A stretch of 32,068 nt of DNA from Omnitrophica WOR_2 bacterium RIFCSPHIGHO2_02_FULL_67_20 (GCA_001805695.1 MHGT01000007.1:19001-51068), one strand, 5' to 3'; shown: positions 1 to 10,857, counted from the first letter of the stretch. Numbers and translations are program-made. Notes: generated by a model from the letters alone, not told the origin.

Positions 1-534
1 GCGGTGGTCGATGACGGCACGGCGAGCGTCGAGACCCGCCTGGGGGCGATCCGGGACCTGGCGCTGGCCCGGCGCTCGACGGATCCCGGCGACGACCTGC
101 TCGTCGTCGGCACCGACAACCTGTTCCGCTGGTCGCTCGCCCGGTTCGTGCAGGAAGCCCGGCGCCATGCCCCGAAGCCGAGCCTGGCGCTCTGGCGGGC
201 GAAGTCGTTGGACGCCGTGAAAGAGTTCGGCGTCGTCACACGGGACCCGACGATGCGCGTCACCGCGTTCGTGGAGAAGTCGTCGCAGCCCCCGTCGGCG
301 GAGGTGGCGCTGTGCGTCTACTTCTTTCCCGGGCCGATGTGCGGGGACATCCAGCGGTTCCTGGACGGCGGGGGCAATCCCGACGCGCCCGGCTACTTTC
401 TCGAGTGGCTGGTGCGGCGGGGCGAGGTCTACGGCATCATGATGCCGGGCGCGTGGTATGATATCGGCTCGCTCGACTCGTACCAGACGGTGCTCAAGGA
501 ATGGCCGCAAGCGGGTGAGGAGTCCGGGGTGTAG
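1..534 (+). CDS. Sugar-phosphate nucleotidyltransferase, C-terminal part (gene cut by window edge)
   Basis: The reading frame is open at the left edge, so the N-terminus with the nucleotide-binding G-rich loop lies outside the window. The visible 177 residues read like the second half of an RmlA/GlmU-type NTP transferase: 'DDLLVVGTDNLF' resembles the strand carrying the metal-binding Asp, 'VTAFVEKS' the conserved Glu-Lys strand, and 'GAWYDIGSLDSYQ' the usual C-terminal Trp-x-Asp-x-Gly motif. Such enzymes activate sugar 1-phosphates to NDP-sugars for cell-surface glycans. The substrate cannot be told from this part. It ends 44 bases before metK on the same strand, so co-transcription is possible but not shown. 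Family assignment is fairly safe; the specific enzyme is not. Confidence 0.7.
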   Translation, partial: AVVDDGTASVETRLGAIRDLALARRSTDPGDDLLVVGTDNLFRWSLARFVQEARRHAPKPSLALWRAKSLDAVKEFGVVTRDPTMRVTAFVEKSSQPPSAEVALCVYFFPGPMCGDIQRFLDGGGNPDAPGYFLEWLVRRGEVYGIMMPGAWYDIGSLDSYQTVLKEWPQAGEESGV

Positions 535-578
535 GGTGAAGGGGTCATCTGCCAAGATCATTCGATAGGAGACCAGAC

Positions 579-1724
579 ATGCGGCGTCATCTGTTTACGT
601 CGGAGTCCGTGACGGAGGGACATCCCGACAAGATTGCGGACCAGATCTCCGACGCGGTGCTCGATGCCATCTATGAGAAGGACCCGAACGGCCGCGTCGC
701 CTGCGAGGCGCTGGTGACCACGGGCCTCGCGTTCGTCGCGGGCGAGATCACCACCTCGTGCTACATCGAGATCCCCCAGATCGTGCGCGAGACAATCCAC
801 CGCGTCGGCTACGTCGAGCCGGAGCACGGGTTTGCCTGGAAGACCTGCGGGGTCGCGACGGCCATCCAGGCCCAGTCGCCGGACATCGCTCTGGGGGTCG
901 ACAAGGGCGGGGCGGGGGACCAGGGCATGATGTTCGGTTATGCGACCCGGGAAACGCCCGAGCTCATGCCGCTGCCGATCATGCTCGCCCACCGCCTGGC
1001 GCGGCGCCTGGCCGAGGTGCGGAAGCAGCGGCTGGTCGACTACCTCCGGCCTGACGGCAAGACGCAGGTGACGGTGGAGTACCACGACGGGCACGCGGCG
1101 CGCCTCGAGGCGCTGGTCGTCAGCGCCCACCACAAGGCCGGCGTGTCCATGGCGCGGATCCGCGGCGATATCAAGCGGCTCGTCATCGAGCCGGTCGTGC
1201 CCAAGCTGTGGCTGGACCGGAAGACCAAGATCTTCGTGAACCCGACCGGCCGTTTTGAGGTCGGCGGGCCGATGGGGGACACCGGCCTGACCGGGCGGAA
1301 GATCGTCATGGACACCTACGGCGGCGTCATCGGCCACGGCGGCGGCGCGTTCTCGGGCAAGGACCCGACCAAAGTCGACCGCTCGGCCGCCTACATGGCC
1401 CGCTACGTGGCGAAGAACCTGGTCGCCGCGGGCGTCGCGGACCGGTGCGAAATCGAGCTCGCCTACGCCATCGGCGTCGCGGAGCCGGTGTCCATCATGG
1501 TCAACACCCATGGCACGGGCAAGCTCTCCGAGGCGAGCCTCCTGAAGATCATCCGGGAGCTCTTCGACCTGACGCCGGGAGGCATCATCCGCACGCTGAA
1601 GCTCCGCCGGCCCATCTACTTCAAGACCGCCGCGTACGGCCATTTCGGCCGCGAGAATGAAGGATTCCCATGGGAAGAAGTGGACCGCGTCAAGGACATC
1701 CAGCGCTCGGCGCGCCACCACTAG
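579..1724 (+). CDS. metK: S-adenosylmethionine synthetase (MetK)
   Basis: This cytosolic enzyme makes S-adenosylmethionine from methionine and ATP. The 381-residue protein has the normal bacterial length and all signatures: '[13 protein letters not shown]' at residues 6-18 with the catalytic His and Lys, 'GAGDQG' at 111-116, and the phosphate-binding 'GGGAFSGKD' at 254-262. The ATG is preceded by an AGGAG-type ribosome site (about 567-571) at normal spacing. The next gene on the strand is ahcY, which recycles the S-adenosylhomocysteine left after methyl transfer, so the pair forms part of the activated methyl cycle. No SAM riboswitch fits in the short 44-base leader. Identification is essentially certain. 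Confidence 0.97.
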   Translation: MRRHLFTSESVTEGHPDKIADQISDAVLDAIYEKDPNGRVACEALVTTGLAFVAGEITTSCYIEIPQIVRETIHRVGYVEPEHGFAWKTCGVATAIQAQSPDIALGVDKGGAGDQGMMFGYATRETPELMPLPIMLAHRLARRLAEVRKQRLVDYLRPDGKTQVTVEYHDGHAARLEALVVSAHHKAGVSMARIRGDIKRLVIEPVVPKLWLDRKTKIFVNPTGRFEVGGPMGDTGLTGRKIVMDTYGGVIGHGGGAFSGKDPTKVDRSAAYMARYVAKNLVAAGVADRCEIELAYAIGVAEPVSIMVNTHGTGKLSEASLLKIIRELFDLTPGGIIRTLKLRRPIYFKTAAYGHFGRENEGFPWEEVDRVKDIQRSARHH

Positions 1725-1730
1725 ATCAGT

Positions 1731-1758
1731 AGGCAGAAAGCAGAAGGCAGCAGGCAGC
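1731..1758 (+). repeat. Heptanucleotide tandem array (word AGGCAGA)
   Basis: Four consecutive 7-base units (AGGCAGA, AAGCAGA, AGGCAGC, AGGCAGC) fill the gap between metK and ahcY. This is one of at least seven intergenic arrays in the window with period 7 but different words. Only one orientation is present here, so no hairpin is expected. Confidence 0.75.
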
Positions 1759-1779
1759 GAACCGAGGGAGAGGAGTCGC

Positions 1780-3111
1780 ATGGCGAGCCTAACCGCAGAG
1801 CGAGTGGAGACGCAACATGGAGCGAAGCGCTCGATGACCCGACGGAATCCATCCCGCGCGTCCCACATCGCGAATCCCAATCTGGCGAGCGCGGGACGCT
1901 CCAAGATCGATTGGGCGGAGGGCCAGATGCCGGTGCTGGGGCAGATCCGCCGCCGGGCGGCGAAGCGCCGGCCGCTCAAAGGGATGCGCCTGGCCTGCTG
2001 CCTCCACGTGACGACGGAGACGGCGCACCTGATGCTCACGCTCAAAGCCGCCGGTGCCGCGGTCACGCTCTGCGCCTCCAACCCGCTCTCGACCCAGGAC
2101 GACATCGCCGCCAGCCTCGTGAAGGACTTCGGGATCTCGGTCTACGCCGTCCGCGGCGAGGACCGCGACACCTACTACGACCACATCCACGCCGTCCTCG
2201 CGCGCTCTCCCCACATCACGATGGATGACGGCGCGGACCTGGTGTCCACCATTCACAAGCAGCCGCACCGCTTCGGGCAGGACATCATCGGCGGGACCGA
2301 GGAAACGACGACCGGTGTCATCCGGCTCAAGAGCCTGGACGCCCAGGGCAAGCTGCGCTACCCGGTCATCGCGGTCAACGACGCCGACACCAAGCACCTG
2401 TTCGACAACCGCTATGGGACGGGCCAGTCCACGATCGACGGCATCCTGCGCTCGACCAACCGGCTCCTGGCCGGGTCGGTCTTCGTCATCGCCGGCTACG
2501 GCTGGTGCGGGAAGGGGCTGGCGCAGCGGGCCAAAGGTCTGGGGGCTTCCGTCATCGTGACTGAAATCGACCCTATCAAGGCGCTGGAAGCGGTGATGGA
2601 CGGGTTCCAGGTGATGACCATGAAGCAGGCGGCTTCGCGCGGCGAGTTTTTCGTCACGGTGACGGGTTGCTCGAACGTCGTGACCGCGGAGCATGTGGCG
2701 CGGATGAAGGATGGAGCGGTAGTCGCCAACTCCGGCCACTTCGACGTGGAGATCGACCTGGAGGGGGTGAAGCGGATCGCCGCGCGGCGCCAGCAGATGC
2801 GGGAGCACATCACCCAGTTCACGCTGAAGGACGGCCGGCGCGTCAACGTGCTCGGGGAAGGGCGGCTGGTGAATCTGGCCTGCGCCGAGGGGCACCCGCC
2901 GGGGGTGATGGACATGTCCTTCGCCAACCAGGCGCTCTCCGCCGAGTACCTCGTCCAGCACAGCCGCCGCCTGGAGCCGCACGTCTATTCCGTGCCGAAG
3001 GAGATCGACCGCGAGATCGCCCGGCTGAAGCTCGCGGCACTCGGCGTCTCACTCGACCGCCTGACGCCGGAGCAGCAGAAGTACCTCTCGAGCTGGGAAC
3101 TCGGCACGTAG
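1780..3111 (+). CDS. ahcY: Adenosylhomocysteinase (AhcY), short archaeal/Thermotoga-like type
   Basis: It hydrolyses S-adenosylhomocysteine to adenosine and homocysteine with bound NAD. Visible family blocks are 'DDGADL' (about 149-154), 'GGTEETTTG' (171-179), '[18 protein letters not shown]' (200-217) and the NAD-binding 'GYGWCGKG' (239-246). The C-terminus stops at '[10 protein letters not shown]' and lacks the Lys/Tyr-rich tail that reaches the neighbouring subunit's NAD in the long bacterial and eukaryotic enzymes; this matches the shorter archaeal/Thermotoga-like form. I chose the ATG at 1780 because of the purine-rich GGGAGAGGAG just upstream. The ATG at 1834 fits the family's usual N-terminus better and is a real alternative. 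The frame is also open upstream to 1657, overlapping metK, but that part is unconserved. Confidence 0.94.
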   Translation: MASLTAERVETQHGAKRSMTRRNPSRASHIANPNLASAGRSKIDWAEGQMPVLGQIRRRAAKRRPLKGMRLACCLHVTTETAHLMLTLKAAGAAVTLCASNPLSTQDDIAASLVKDFGISVYAVRGEDRDTYYDHIHAVLARSPHITMDDGADLVSTIHKQPHRFGQDIIGGTEETTTGVIRLKSLDAQGKLRYPVIAVNDADTKHLFDNRYGTGQSTIDGILRSTNRLLAGSVFVIAGYGWCGKGLAQRAKGLGASVIVTEIDPIKALEAVMDGFQVMTMKQAASRGEFFVTVTGCSNVVTAEHVARMKDGAVVANSGHFDVEIDLEGVKRIAARRQQMREHITQFTLKDGRRVNVLGEGRLVNLACAEGHPPGVMDMSFANQALSAEYLVQHSRRLEPHVYSVPKEIDREIARLKLAALGVSLDRLTPEQQKYLSSWELGT

Positions 3112-3114
3112 CAA

Positions 3115-3211
3115 GGTAACCAGTAACCGGTTACCAGCAACCAGCAAGAGCGCCGAAAACCGAAACCGGTAACCAGAGCTTCTGGTTACCGGTTACTGGT
3201 TTCTGGTAACG
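3115..3211. repeat. Heptanucleotide array, head-to-head (words GGTAACC / GGTTACC)
   Basis: Between the convergent ahcY and lptG genes. Units in exact 7-base register run 3115-3149 (GGTAACC, AGTAACC, GGTTACC, AGCAACC, AGCAAGA) and again 3184-3211 (GGTTACC, GGTTACT, GGTTTCT, GGTAACG). The two stretches are largely complementary, and the centre forms a perfect hairpin (listed separately). Confidence 0.8.
3165..3193. terminator. Perfect 13-bp hairpin between convergent genes
   Basis: ACCGGTAACCAGA (3165-3177) pairs with TCTGGTTACCGGT (3181-3193) over a GCT loop. The position between two converging genes suits a bidirectional transcription stop, but no T-run follows on either strand, so termination is an inference from location and stem stability. 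Confidence 0.45.
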
Positions 3212-3224
3212 CCGGCGCCGCCGG

Positions 3225-4301
3225 TTACGGGGTGCGCCGGAGGACCCGGACGCACCACCACACGGCCAGCACGTGCGGCGTCCAGACGGCGACGAGCACC
3301 GGCACCAGAGCGCGCTTGCCCATCCCCTCACAGAAGCCCACCAGCAGATAGTAGCCGATGCCCCAGGCCAGGCTGATCCCCAGCCCCTTGAGGTTGCCGC
3401 GGAGCGTGAGCTGGGTCGAGCCCGCGAAGGCGATGAGGCACACCACGAGGTTCATGAGGGGCAGCGTGACCTTCGAGGCGAGCTCGACGGCGTAGCGGCG
3501 CACGTCCATGCCCGTTTGCGCCAGGCGGATGAACAGCAGCCGCAGCTGCCCGTAGCGCATCAGGTCCGGCCGGCTCTGCGGCTCGATGAACGACTCCGGC
3601 TTGACCGGATAGCCGATGAGCCGCTCCACGAACGGCTCCGGTTCCCCCCGCAGTTTGCCCCCCGGTCCCGCCCGGTAGATCGTCCCGTAGAGCAGGAGCC
3701 AGCCATGCTTCGTCCAGACCGCCCGGCTCGCGTACAGGCTCTTCGTGGGCTTGTTGCGCCGGTCGTGCTCCAGAACGGTCAGGTTCTCCAGCTCCTGGGC
3801 CTTCAGGTCCAGCACCCGCGCGTGGTAGAGCCGGTTGAACGCGTCCATCATGGCCACGTTCTCGATGCGTTCGTCCGGCGCCCGGCCGCGGAACGACTCC
3901 TGCCGGAGCCGCTCGTACGCCACGGACGTCTTCGGCACGACGAAGTCGTTGACGACGAAGACGGCGAGGCTCGCGAACCAGCCGACGAACAGGAACGGCA
4001 CGCTGGCGCGCAGGAGACTGGTGCCGCTGGCGTTCATGGCCAGGAGCTCCTGGTGGCGGGAGAGCCGCGAAGCCACGAACGCGCTGCTGAGGAGCAGGGC
4101 CAACGGCGAAGCCTTGACGAAGATGAGGGGAAGAAAGTTCAGGTAGTAGCGGGCGACGGTCCCGACCGGGATGTGGTACCGGAGGATCTCATCCAGGTGC
4201 TCAAAGAGGTCGATGACGCAGCTCAGGAAGAGGAAGACGCACAGGCACCACAACCACACCGGCAGGAGCTGCGTGACGGAGTACCGATCCAAGATGCGCA
4301 T
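3225..4301 (-). CDS. lptG: LPS export permease LptG (YjgP/YjgQ family)
   Basis: This is one of the two inner-membrane subunits of the LptB2FG ABC exporter, which extracts lipopolysaccharide from the inner membrane and passes it to LptC. The 358 residues show the family layout: three N-terminal membrane helices (about 12-35, 60-82, 100-120), a periplasmic beta-jellyroll region (about 130-265) and three C-terminal helices (about 275-350). The start 'MRILDRYSVTQ' and the 'LSRHQELLAMNASG' coupling segment resemble LptG more than LptF. It is the downstream partner of lptF (4423-5514) on the same strand, separated by a repeat array. The F/G assignment rests on motif similarity and gene order; the family assignment is secure. 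Confidence 0.88.
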   Translation of the reverse strand: MRILDRYSVTQLLPVWLWCLCVFLFLSCVIDLFEHLDEILRYHIPVGTVARYYLNFLPLIFVKASPLALLLSSAFVASRLSRHQELLAMNASGTSLLRASVPFLFVGWFASLAVFVVNDFVVPKTSVAYERLRQESFRGRAPDERIENVAMMDAFNRLYHARVLDLKAQELENLTVLEHDRRNKPTKSLYASRAVWTKHGWLLLYGTIYRAGPGGKLRGEPEPFVERLIGYPVKPESFIEPQSRPDLMRYGQLRLLFIRLAQTGMDVRRYAVELASKVTLPLMNLVVCLIAFAGSTQLTLRGNLKGLGISLAWGIGYYLLVGFCEGMGKRALVPVLVAVWTPHVLAVWWCVRVLRRTP

Positions 4302-4320
4302 CAGATCCGCAGCCTTTGTG

Positions 4321-4407
4321 TTACGTGTAACGTGTTACGTGTCACGTCAGGGCGACGGCTGCCCGGTCCTTCCACGTAACACGTGACACGTGACACGTGA
4401 CACGAAG
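4321..4407. repeat. Heptanucleotide array, head-to-head (words TTACGTG / CACGTGA)
   Basis: Between lptF and lptG. The first arm, 4321-4348, reads TTACGTG, TAACGTG, TTACGTG, TCACGTC. The second arm, 4373-4407, reads CACGTAA, CACGTGA three times, CACGAAG. The words are reverse complements, so the gap can fold into a long imperfect stem. Because it lies inside an operon-like pair it might attenuate lptG expression, which is inference only. Confidence 0.8.
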
Positions 4408-4422
4408 GGGACGCGTTGTCCA

Positions 4423-5514
4423 TTACCTTCGGACGGCGCGGGCGATCAGGATGCTGCTCACGATTCCGCCGACGATGTTCGGGCACCACATCGCCAGCCA
4501 GGGTGCCACCCAGCCCTTCAGGGCCACGGCGTTCATCCCGATGGAGGTGAGGTAGTACGCCATGAAGATCCCGAGGACCCACAGGTAGCTGGTGAGCCGC
4601 TCGTGGTGGTGGAGCCGGAGGCCGAGTGAGAGCCCGAAGGCGACGAAGATCAGCGCCGCGAAGGAGGCGGTGATCTTGCGGTGGAGTTCCAGGCTGACCG
4701 GCAGCGTCTCGATCCCCTGCGCGGCGAGTTGGTGGCGCTCGGCGAGCAGCTCCTTGAAGGTCATCTCCTTGAGCTTCTTGCCCATCCGCTCGGGGTCATC
4801 CTGGTCCGTGCGGAGCGCCATGGTATAGTCCGTGAAGTTGACCTTGTAGAACGAGCCGGGGTGCTTAAGGTCCCACTCGTCCACCGTGCCGTCGTAGAGC
4901 CGCAGTTGCACGCCGCGCTTATTTTGCAGGCGATGGAACTCGCCGTGGTCGGCGATGATGGTTCGCGTCGGGCCGTTGGGCTGCGGTTCGTAGATGCGGA
5001 CCCCCTCGAGCTTCTGCCCCTCCACCCGGTAGACGAAGATGAGGTAGGGCGAAAACTCCTTGATGAAGGTCCCCGCCTCGAGGTAGGCGGTGGGCTGCTT
5101 GACGCCGATGGCCTTAAGCTGCCGGCGGAAGGCCAGGTGCGAGGCCGGCACCAGCCGGTCGTTCACGATGACCAGGGCGACGCTGATGACCGCTCCGACG
5201 AGCAGCAGCGGGAACACGAGGCGGATCGGCGGAACACCGGAGGCGCGCATGGCGATGAGCTCGTAGTCAGTGTTCAGCCGGCCGAACGCGAGCGTCATGG
5301 CGACCAGGCAGGCCATCGGCACGGTGAAGCTTAAGAGATAGGGAATCAGGTAGAGGATGAGCCGGACGATGTCGAACGGGCTCACCCCCTTCGAGACGAC
5401 GAGCTCGGTGAACCGGATGATGTTGCCGATGAGCAGCACCGCCGTCAGCCCTCCCATCGTGACGACGAAGGGGGCGGCGTGCTCGCGCAGGATGTAGGTC
5501 CGGAGGATTCTCAT
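4423..5514 (-). CDS. lptF: LPS export permease LptF (YjgP/YjgQ family)
   Basis: The 363-residue partner of LptG in the LptB2FG lipopolysaccharide exporter. The N-terminal helices (about 15-35, 50-78, 98-120) include 'LAFGRLNTDYELIAMRASG', the cytoplasmic coupling segment that contacts the LptB ATPase and closely matches the LptF pattern. A periplasmic domain spans about 125-270, and helices return at about 275-360. It is first in transcription order on the minus strand, as lptF usually is. Neither lptB nor lptC is in the window. The starts of LptF and LptG are similar ('MRILRTYIL' and 'MRILDRYSV'), as expected for paralogues. Confidence 0.88.
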   Translation of the reverse strand: MRILRTYILREHAAPFVVTMGGLTAVLLIGNIIRFTELVVSKGVSPFDIVRLILYLIPYLLSFTVPMACLVAMTLAFGRLNTDYELIAMRASGVPPIRLVFPLLLVGAVISVALVIVNDRLVPASHLAFRRQLKAIGVKQPTAYLEAGTFIKEFSPYLIFVYRVEGQKLEGVRIYEPQPNGPTRTIIADHGEFHRLQNKRGVQLRLYDGTVDEWDLKHPGSFYKVNFTDYTMALRTDQDDPERMGKKLKEMTFKELLAERHQLAAQGIETLPVSLELHRKITASFAALIFVAFGLSLGLRLHHHERLTSYLWVLGIFMAYYLTSIGMNAVALKGWVAPWLAMWCPNIVGGIVSSILIARAVRR

Positions 5515-5518
5515 GAAC

Positions 5519-5582
5519 GGTTCGGGGTTCGGGGTTCGGGGTTCGGAGCCATTTCCCCGAACCCTGATCCCTGATCCCTGAA
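5519..5582. repeat. Heptanucleotide array, head-to-head (words GGTTCGG / CCCTGAT)
   Basis: Lies between comF and lptF. GGTTCGG occurs four times without change at 5519-5546. The opposite arm reads CCCTGAT, CCCTGAT, CCCTGAA at 5562-5582, preceded by CCCGAA. The arms are partly complementary. The array begins 4 bases upstream of the lptF start codon, so it occupies the place where a ribosome site would normally be. Confidence 0.8.
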
Positions 5583-5586
5583 CAGT

Positions 5587-6309
5587 CTAGCGCTCATCGA
5601 GCGGGGTCCTTGCGGCGGTCAACACGTACACCCTAGTTGCGCCCGCCCGCTTGAGCGCCAGCGCGCACTCATGAGCGGTGGCGCCGCTCGTGAGCACGTC
5701 GTCCACGAGCAGGATGGTCCGGTCGCGGACATCCCCGGGAAGGGCGGTGAAGGCTTCCCGGACGTTGCGCGAGCGCTCGCGCCATGACAGGCGGGTCTGC
5801 GTCGCGGTCCAGCGCGTCCGCGCCAAGGCGCGCGGCCGGCACGGCTTGCCGAGCGACCGGGCGATGGGGCGGGCCAAGTCCTCCGCCGGGTTGCCGCCGC
5901 CCAGCCAGCGCTTGAGCCCATGGAGCGGGACGGGCACGACCGCCGACACCTCCCCAAGAGGCAGCGACTCGCGCGCCGTCCGAGCCATTCCGTCAGCCAG
6001 CCAGCGGCCCAGTCGCCAGCGGCGGCGGTACTTGAAGCGGCGGATGGCGAGCCGGGCAGGGCCGGCATAACGCCAGGGCGCGCGGGCCAGCTCAAACGCG
6101 CGCGGAGCCTCGCGGCAGGCCGCGCAGTCCATGCGCGCGTCGAAGGCGCCCCGCAGCTCCACGCCGCAGCGCTGGCACGCGGGGGCGAGGGTGGCCGGCA
6201 GGGCGCGCTCGCAGCGGCGGCATACCGTCCGTTCTGCAGGGGAGGGGGCGTCGCAGAGCCGGCACGCCGGCGGATAGAGCAGGTTGGTCAACGCTGCGAA
6301 GAGAAACAC
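5587..6309 (-). CDS. comF: ComF family protein (zinc ribbon plus phosphoribosyltransferase domain)
   Basis: The 240-residue protein starts with a double zinc-ribbon (CxxC pairs: 'CRLC', 'CRRC', 'CQRC', 'CAAC', within residues 16-62) followed by a type I phosphoribosyltransferase fold whose PRPP loop is 'ILLVDDVLTSGAT' near residue 200. ComF proteins take part in DNA uptake during natural competence and in replication restart in species where they were studied; the substrate is not settled. The family's 'RGFNQAE' region reads 'GGGNPAEDLARPIA' here, a small deviation. It precedes lptF on the same strand. No other competence genes are in view, so a role in DNA uptake is not supported by context. 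Confidence 0.88.
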   Translation of the reverse strand: MFLFAALTNLLYPPACRLCDAPSPAERTVCRRCERALPATLAPACQRCGVELRGAFDARMDCAACREAPRAFELARAPWRYAGPARLAIRRFKYRRRWRLGRWLADGMARTARESLPLGEVSAVVPVPLHGLKRWLGGGNPAEDLARPIARSLGKPCRPRALARTRWTATQTRLSWRERSRNVREAFTALPGDVRDRTILLVDDVLTSGATAHECALALKRAGATRVYVLTAARTPLDER

Positions 6310-6311
6310 GC

Positions 6312-6400
6312 GCTATGATAACGCTGATGCACGCTGATGGCAACGCTGATTCCAGGCGGATGACGTGGATGATGAAGCTTGACGCTGATACGGCCGTCCG
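6312..6400. repeat. Degenerate tandem words (ACGCTGAT type, about 10-11 base spacing)
   Basis: The divergent gap between comF and the DUF255 gene holds four copies of ACGCTGAT or close variants with irregular spacing of about 10-11 bases for the first three. Unlike the other arrays, this one is not heptameric. It overlaps the region that must contain both promoters. Confidence 0.55.
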
Positions 6401-6416
6401 CTAGTCTAATGATGAT

Positions 6417-8710
<2,294 letters not shown>

Positions 8711-8711
<1 letters not shown>

Positions 8712-8908
8712 TGGCCAGCAAAGTTCGAGTGGAGCGCAAGGTCGCGCAGACGGCGCAGGCCGCATCACCGGCGGTCTCGCAGGGGGAGGTCGCGCAGGTG
8801 GCGTATGAGCTGTTTGAGCGCCGCGGAGGCGTGCCGGGGCACGACGTGGAGGACTGGCTTGAGGCGGAGCGGATTGTCAGGGCGCGGCGCCGCGGCGGCG
8901 CGCGATGA
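8711..8908 (+). CDS. DUF2934 small protein
   Basis: A 65-residue protein whose core 'QVAYELFERRGGVPGHDVEDWLEAERIV' (quoted in part: AYELFERRGG, DVEDWLEAE) matches the DUF2934 pattern of an alpha-helical pair around a Gly turn and an Asp-Trp-x-x-Ala-Glu motif. Members are common in proteobacteria and acidobacteria and their role is unknown. The ATG shares one base with the stop of the upstream DUF255 gene, with GGAGGGGG as ribosome site inside that gene, and its own stop overlaps the next ATG (ATGA). It is therefore translationally coupled on both sides. Confidence 0.8.
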
Positions 8909-9327
8909 TCCCACCACCTGCGCCAGCCCCGGTCCGGAAGCCGTGCATCCTCATTGTGGACGACGTGCAGAACATCCTCGCCGTGGTCTCGCGCCGCCTC
9001 CAGAGCTGGGGCTACGAGCCGCTGATCGCGGAGAGCGGCGAGGAGGGGCTCGCCATCGCTGAGGCACAACTCCCCGACCTCATCCTGCTCGACGTCATGA
9101 TGCCCAAGATGAAGGGGCGGGAGGTGTGCGCGCGCCTCAAGGCGAACCCGAAGACCCAGCACATCCCGGTCATCTTCACGACCGCCCTCGGCCTCGCCGA
9201 CCACATCAAGGCGGGGATGGACTTGGGCGCGGCGGACTACATCGTGAAGCCCTTCGAGCCGGCTGAGTTGAAAGAACGCATCGCGAGTGTGTTGGCCCGC
9301 CATCAGCGCGCTGGGAACTCACCCTGA
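8905..9327 (+). CDS. Single-domain response regulator (CheY-like receiver)
   Basis: The 140-residue protein is a complete receiver domain and nothing else: acidic pocket 'VDD' (Asp19-Asp20), phospho-acceptor Asp63 in 'LILLDVMMP', switch Thr near 92-93 ('IFTTA') and Lys115 in 'YIVKPF'. It has no DNA-binding or enzymatic output domain, so it should act by protein contact. The first 12 residues are a Pro/Ala-rich lead. It is coupled to the DUF2934 gene by an ATGA overlap. No histidine kinase is in the window, so its partner is encoded elsewhere. Confidence 0.92.
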   Translation: MIPPPAPAPVRKPCILIVDDVQNILAVVSRRLQSWGYEPLIAESGEEGLAIAEAQLPDLILLDVMMPKMKGREVCARLKANPKTQHIPVIFTTALGLADHIKAGMDLGAADYIVKPFEPAELKERIASVLARHQRAGNSP

Positions 9328-9349
9328 GGCAACGCGGATAGATCATCTG

Positions 9350-9381
9350 CGTAATCCAGCTTTTCAATCGGCGTAATCAGC
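9350..9381. repeat. Dispersed word repeat (GTAATC ... AGCTTT ... GTAATC), copy 1
   Basis: Two GTAATC words 22 bases apart enclose AGCTTT and AATC in the gap before the helicase gene. A related arrangement with 23-base spacing lies at 21696-21724. Downstream, ATTGT-GCG-ACAAT (about 9430-9442) is a small inverted repeat close to the likely helicase promoter. The rest of the 162-base gap shows nothing I can name. Confidence 0.45.
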
Positions 9382-9489
9382 ACCTTGGGGCAGTGCCCGT
9401 CCATCTCCCCTCTAGACCCTCCGTCGAGATTGTGCGACAATAGTGCTTGGCCTATCCGTGTTTTGCATCCCACCACGTTGAAAGGACCA

Positions 9490-10854
9490 ATGGCACCGAG
9501 CGATCACCCATCCAGCACGCCCGTTCCGGCAGCACCCCTGGCGCCTGCTCCACCGGGACCGATGTTCGATGACTTGGGGCTGCACGCGGACCTCCTCAAG
9601 AGCATCCACGACATGGGCTTCATCCGGCCCACGCCCATCCAGGCGCAGGCGATTCCGGTCATCCTCTCCGGCCGGGACGTCATCGGCCTGGCCCAGACCG
9701 GCACCGGCAAGACGGCCGCCTTTGTCCTGCCCATCCTCCACCGGCTCCTGCTGGGCCGGCACAGCCGCCACGTCCGCACCCTCATCGTGGCACCGACCCG
9801 GGAGCTCGCGCTCCAGTCCATGGAGCAGATCAAGGGGCTCTCGCGCCACGTCCCGCTGAAGGGCGTGGCCATCTTCGGCGGCGTGCCGATGGAGCCGCAG
9901 ATCACCGCGCTCGCCCATGGGGTGGACATCATCTCGGCGACCCCGGGCCGGCTCCTCGACCACATCTACTCGGGCCGCATCGACTTCATCGACCTCAGCG
10001 TGCTCGTCCTCGACGAGGTGGACCGGATGCTCGACATGGGCTTCCTGCCCGACATCCAGAACATCCTGCGCCTCCTGCCGCCCAAGCGGCAGAACCTGGT
10101 GTTCTCCGCCACCCTGCCGCCGGAAATCCAGAAGCTGGTCCACCAGATTCTGCACGACCCGGTGACCATCCAGATCGGCCAGCGCTCCTCGCCGGCCGTC
10201 GGCATCCGCCACGCCGTGTACCCGGTGCCGCGGCACCTGAAAACCGAGCTCCTCATGCGGCTCCTCCGCCAGCCCGACATGAGCTCCGTCCTCATCTTCA
10301 CCCGGACCAAGTCCTACGCCTCGCGGCTCTCGGAGGCACTCGGCCAGAAGGGCCTCAGGGTGTCCGTGCTGCACGGCGACCGCAGCCAGAGCCAACGCCT
10401 GCGCGCGCTCGAACAGTTCCGGAAGGGCCGCAGCCAGGTCATGGTGGCGACCGACATCGCGGCCCGGGGCCTCGACATCGACGACATCAGCCACGTCATC
10501 AACTTCGATGTCCCGAACACCCCGGAGGACTATGTCCACCGCATCGGCCGCACCGCGCGCGTCGATGCGACCGGCGACGCCTTCAGCCTCATCTCGCACG
10601 ACGAAGAGCCCATGATCACCGAGATCGAGAAATCGCTCAAACGCACACTCCCCCGCGTGACCCTGCCCGACTTCGATTACAAGCGCGGCGGACCCGGCCC
10701 TTCGCACACCCGTCCCGCGCACGCCGGCCACCACGGTCGCGGCGGCCCTCACCGGCCCGGATCTTCCCACGTCTCCGGCGGTCCTCACGGGTTCGGCGCT
10801 CCCCGCCGGCGCCGCCGCGGCGGCAGCGGACACGGCCCAGGCCGGCCGCACTAA
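9490..10854 (+). CDS. DEAD-box RNA helicase (RhlE-like) with variant DEVD motif
   Basis: An ATP-dependent RNA helicase of 454 residues. The two RecA-like domains carry the Q motif ('GFIRPTPIQ', 43-51), Walker A 'AQTGTGKT' (68-75), 'PTRELA', 'TPGRL', motif II at 175-178, 'SAT' (206-208), 'ATDIAARGLDI' and 'HRIGRTAR'. Motif II reads DEVD in place of DEAD; the Asp-Glu pair needed for Mg-ATP is kept. The last 60 residues are a disordered Gly/His/Arg-rich tail ending in a run of arginines, as in many RhlE/CsdA-type helicases that bind structured RNA. The start is the ATG at 9490, preceded by AAAGGA; the open frame upstream to 9385 is not family-like. The ychF-like gene follows 3 bases after the stop. 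Confidence 0.95.
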   Translation: MAPSDHPSSTPVPAAPLAPAPPGPMFDDLGLHADLLKSIHDMGFIRPTPIQAQAIPVILSGRDVIGLAQTGTGKTAAFVLPILHRLLLGRHSRHVRTLIVAPTRELALQSMEQIKGLSRHVPLKGVAIFGGVPMEPQITALAHGVDIISATPGRLLDHIYSGRIDFIDLSVLVLDEVDRMLDMGFLPDIQNILRLLPPKRQNLVFSATLPPEIQKLVHQILHDPVTIQIGQRSSPAVGIRHAVYPVPRHLKTELLMRLLRQPDMSSVLIFTRTKSYASRLSEALGQKGLRVSVLHGDRSQSQRLRALEQFRKGRSQVMVATDIAARGLDIDDISHVINFDVPNTPEDYVHRIGRTARVDATGDAFSLISHDEEPMITEIEKSLKRTLPRVTLPDFDYKRGGPGPSHTRPAHAGHHGRGGPHRPGSSHVSGGPHGFGAPRRRRRGGSGHGPGRPH

Positions 10855-10857
10855 CAG

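Noticed and set aside
535-578. SAM riboswitch before metK (and in the metK-ahcY gap)
   Set aside because: The gaps are too short or filled with a heptamer array, and no paired-stem pattern of a SAM or SAH riboswitch could be found.
558-2105. Long antisense reading frame opposite metK and ahcY
   Set aside because: It mirrors two strongly conserved genes; long antisense frames are expected at this GC content, and the translation shows no family pattern.
3115-3211. CRISPR array
   Set aside because: Units are 7 bases, degenerate and contiguous, with no spacers of 25-40 bases; no cas genes are present.
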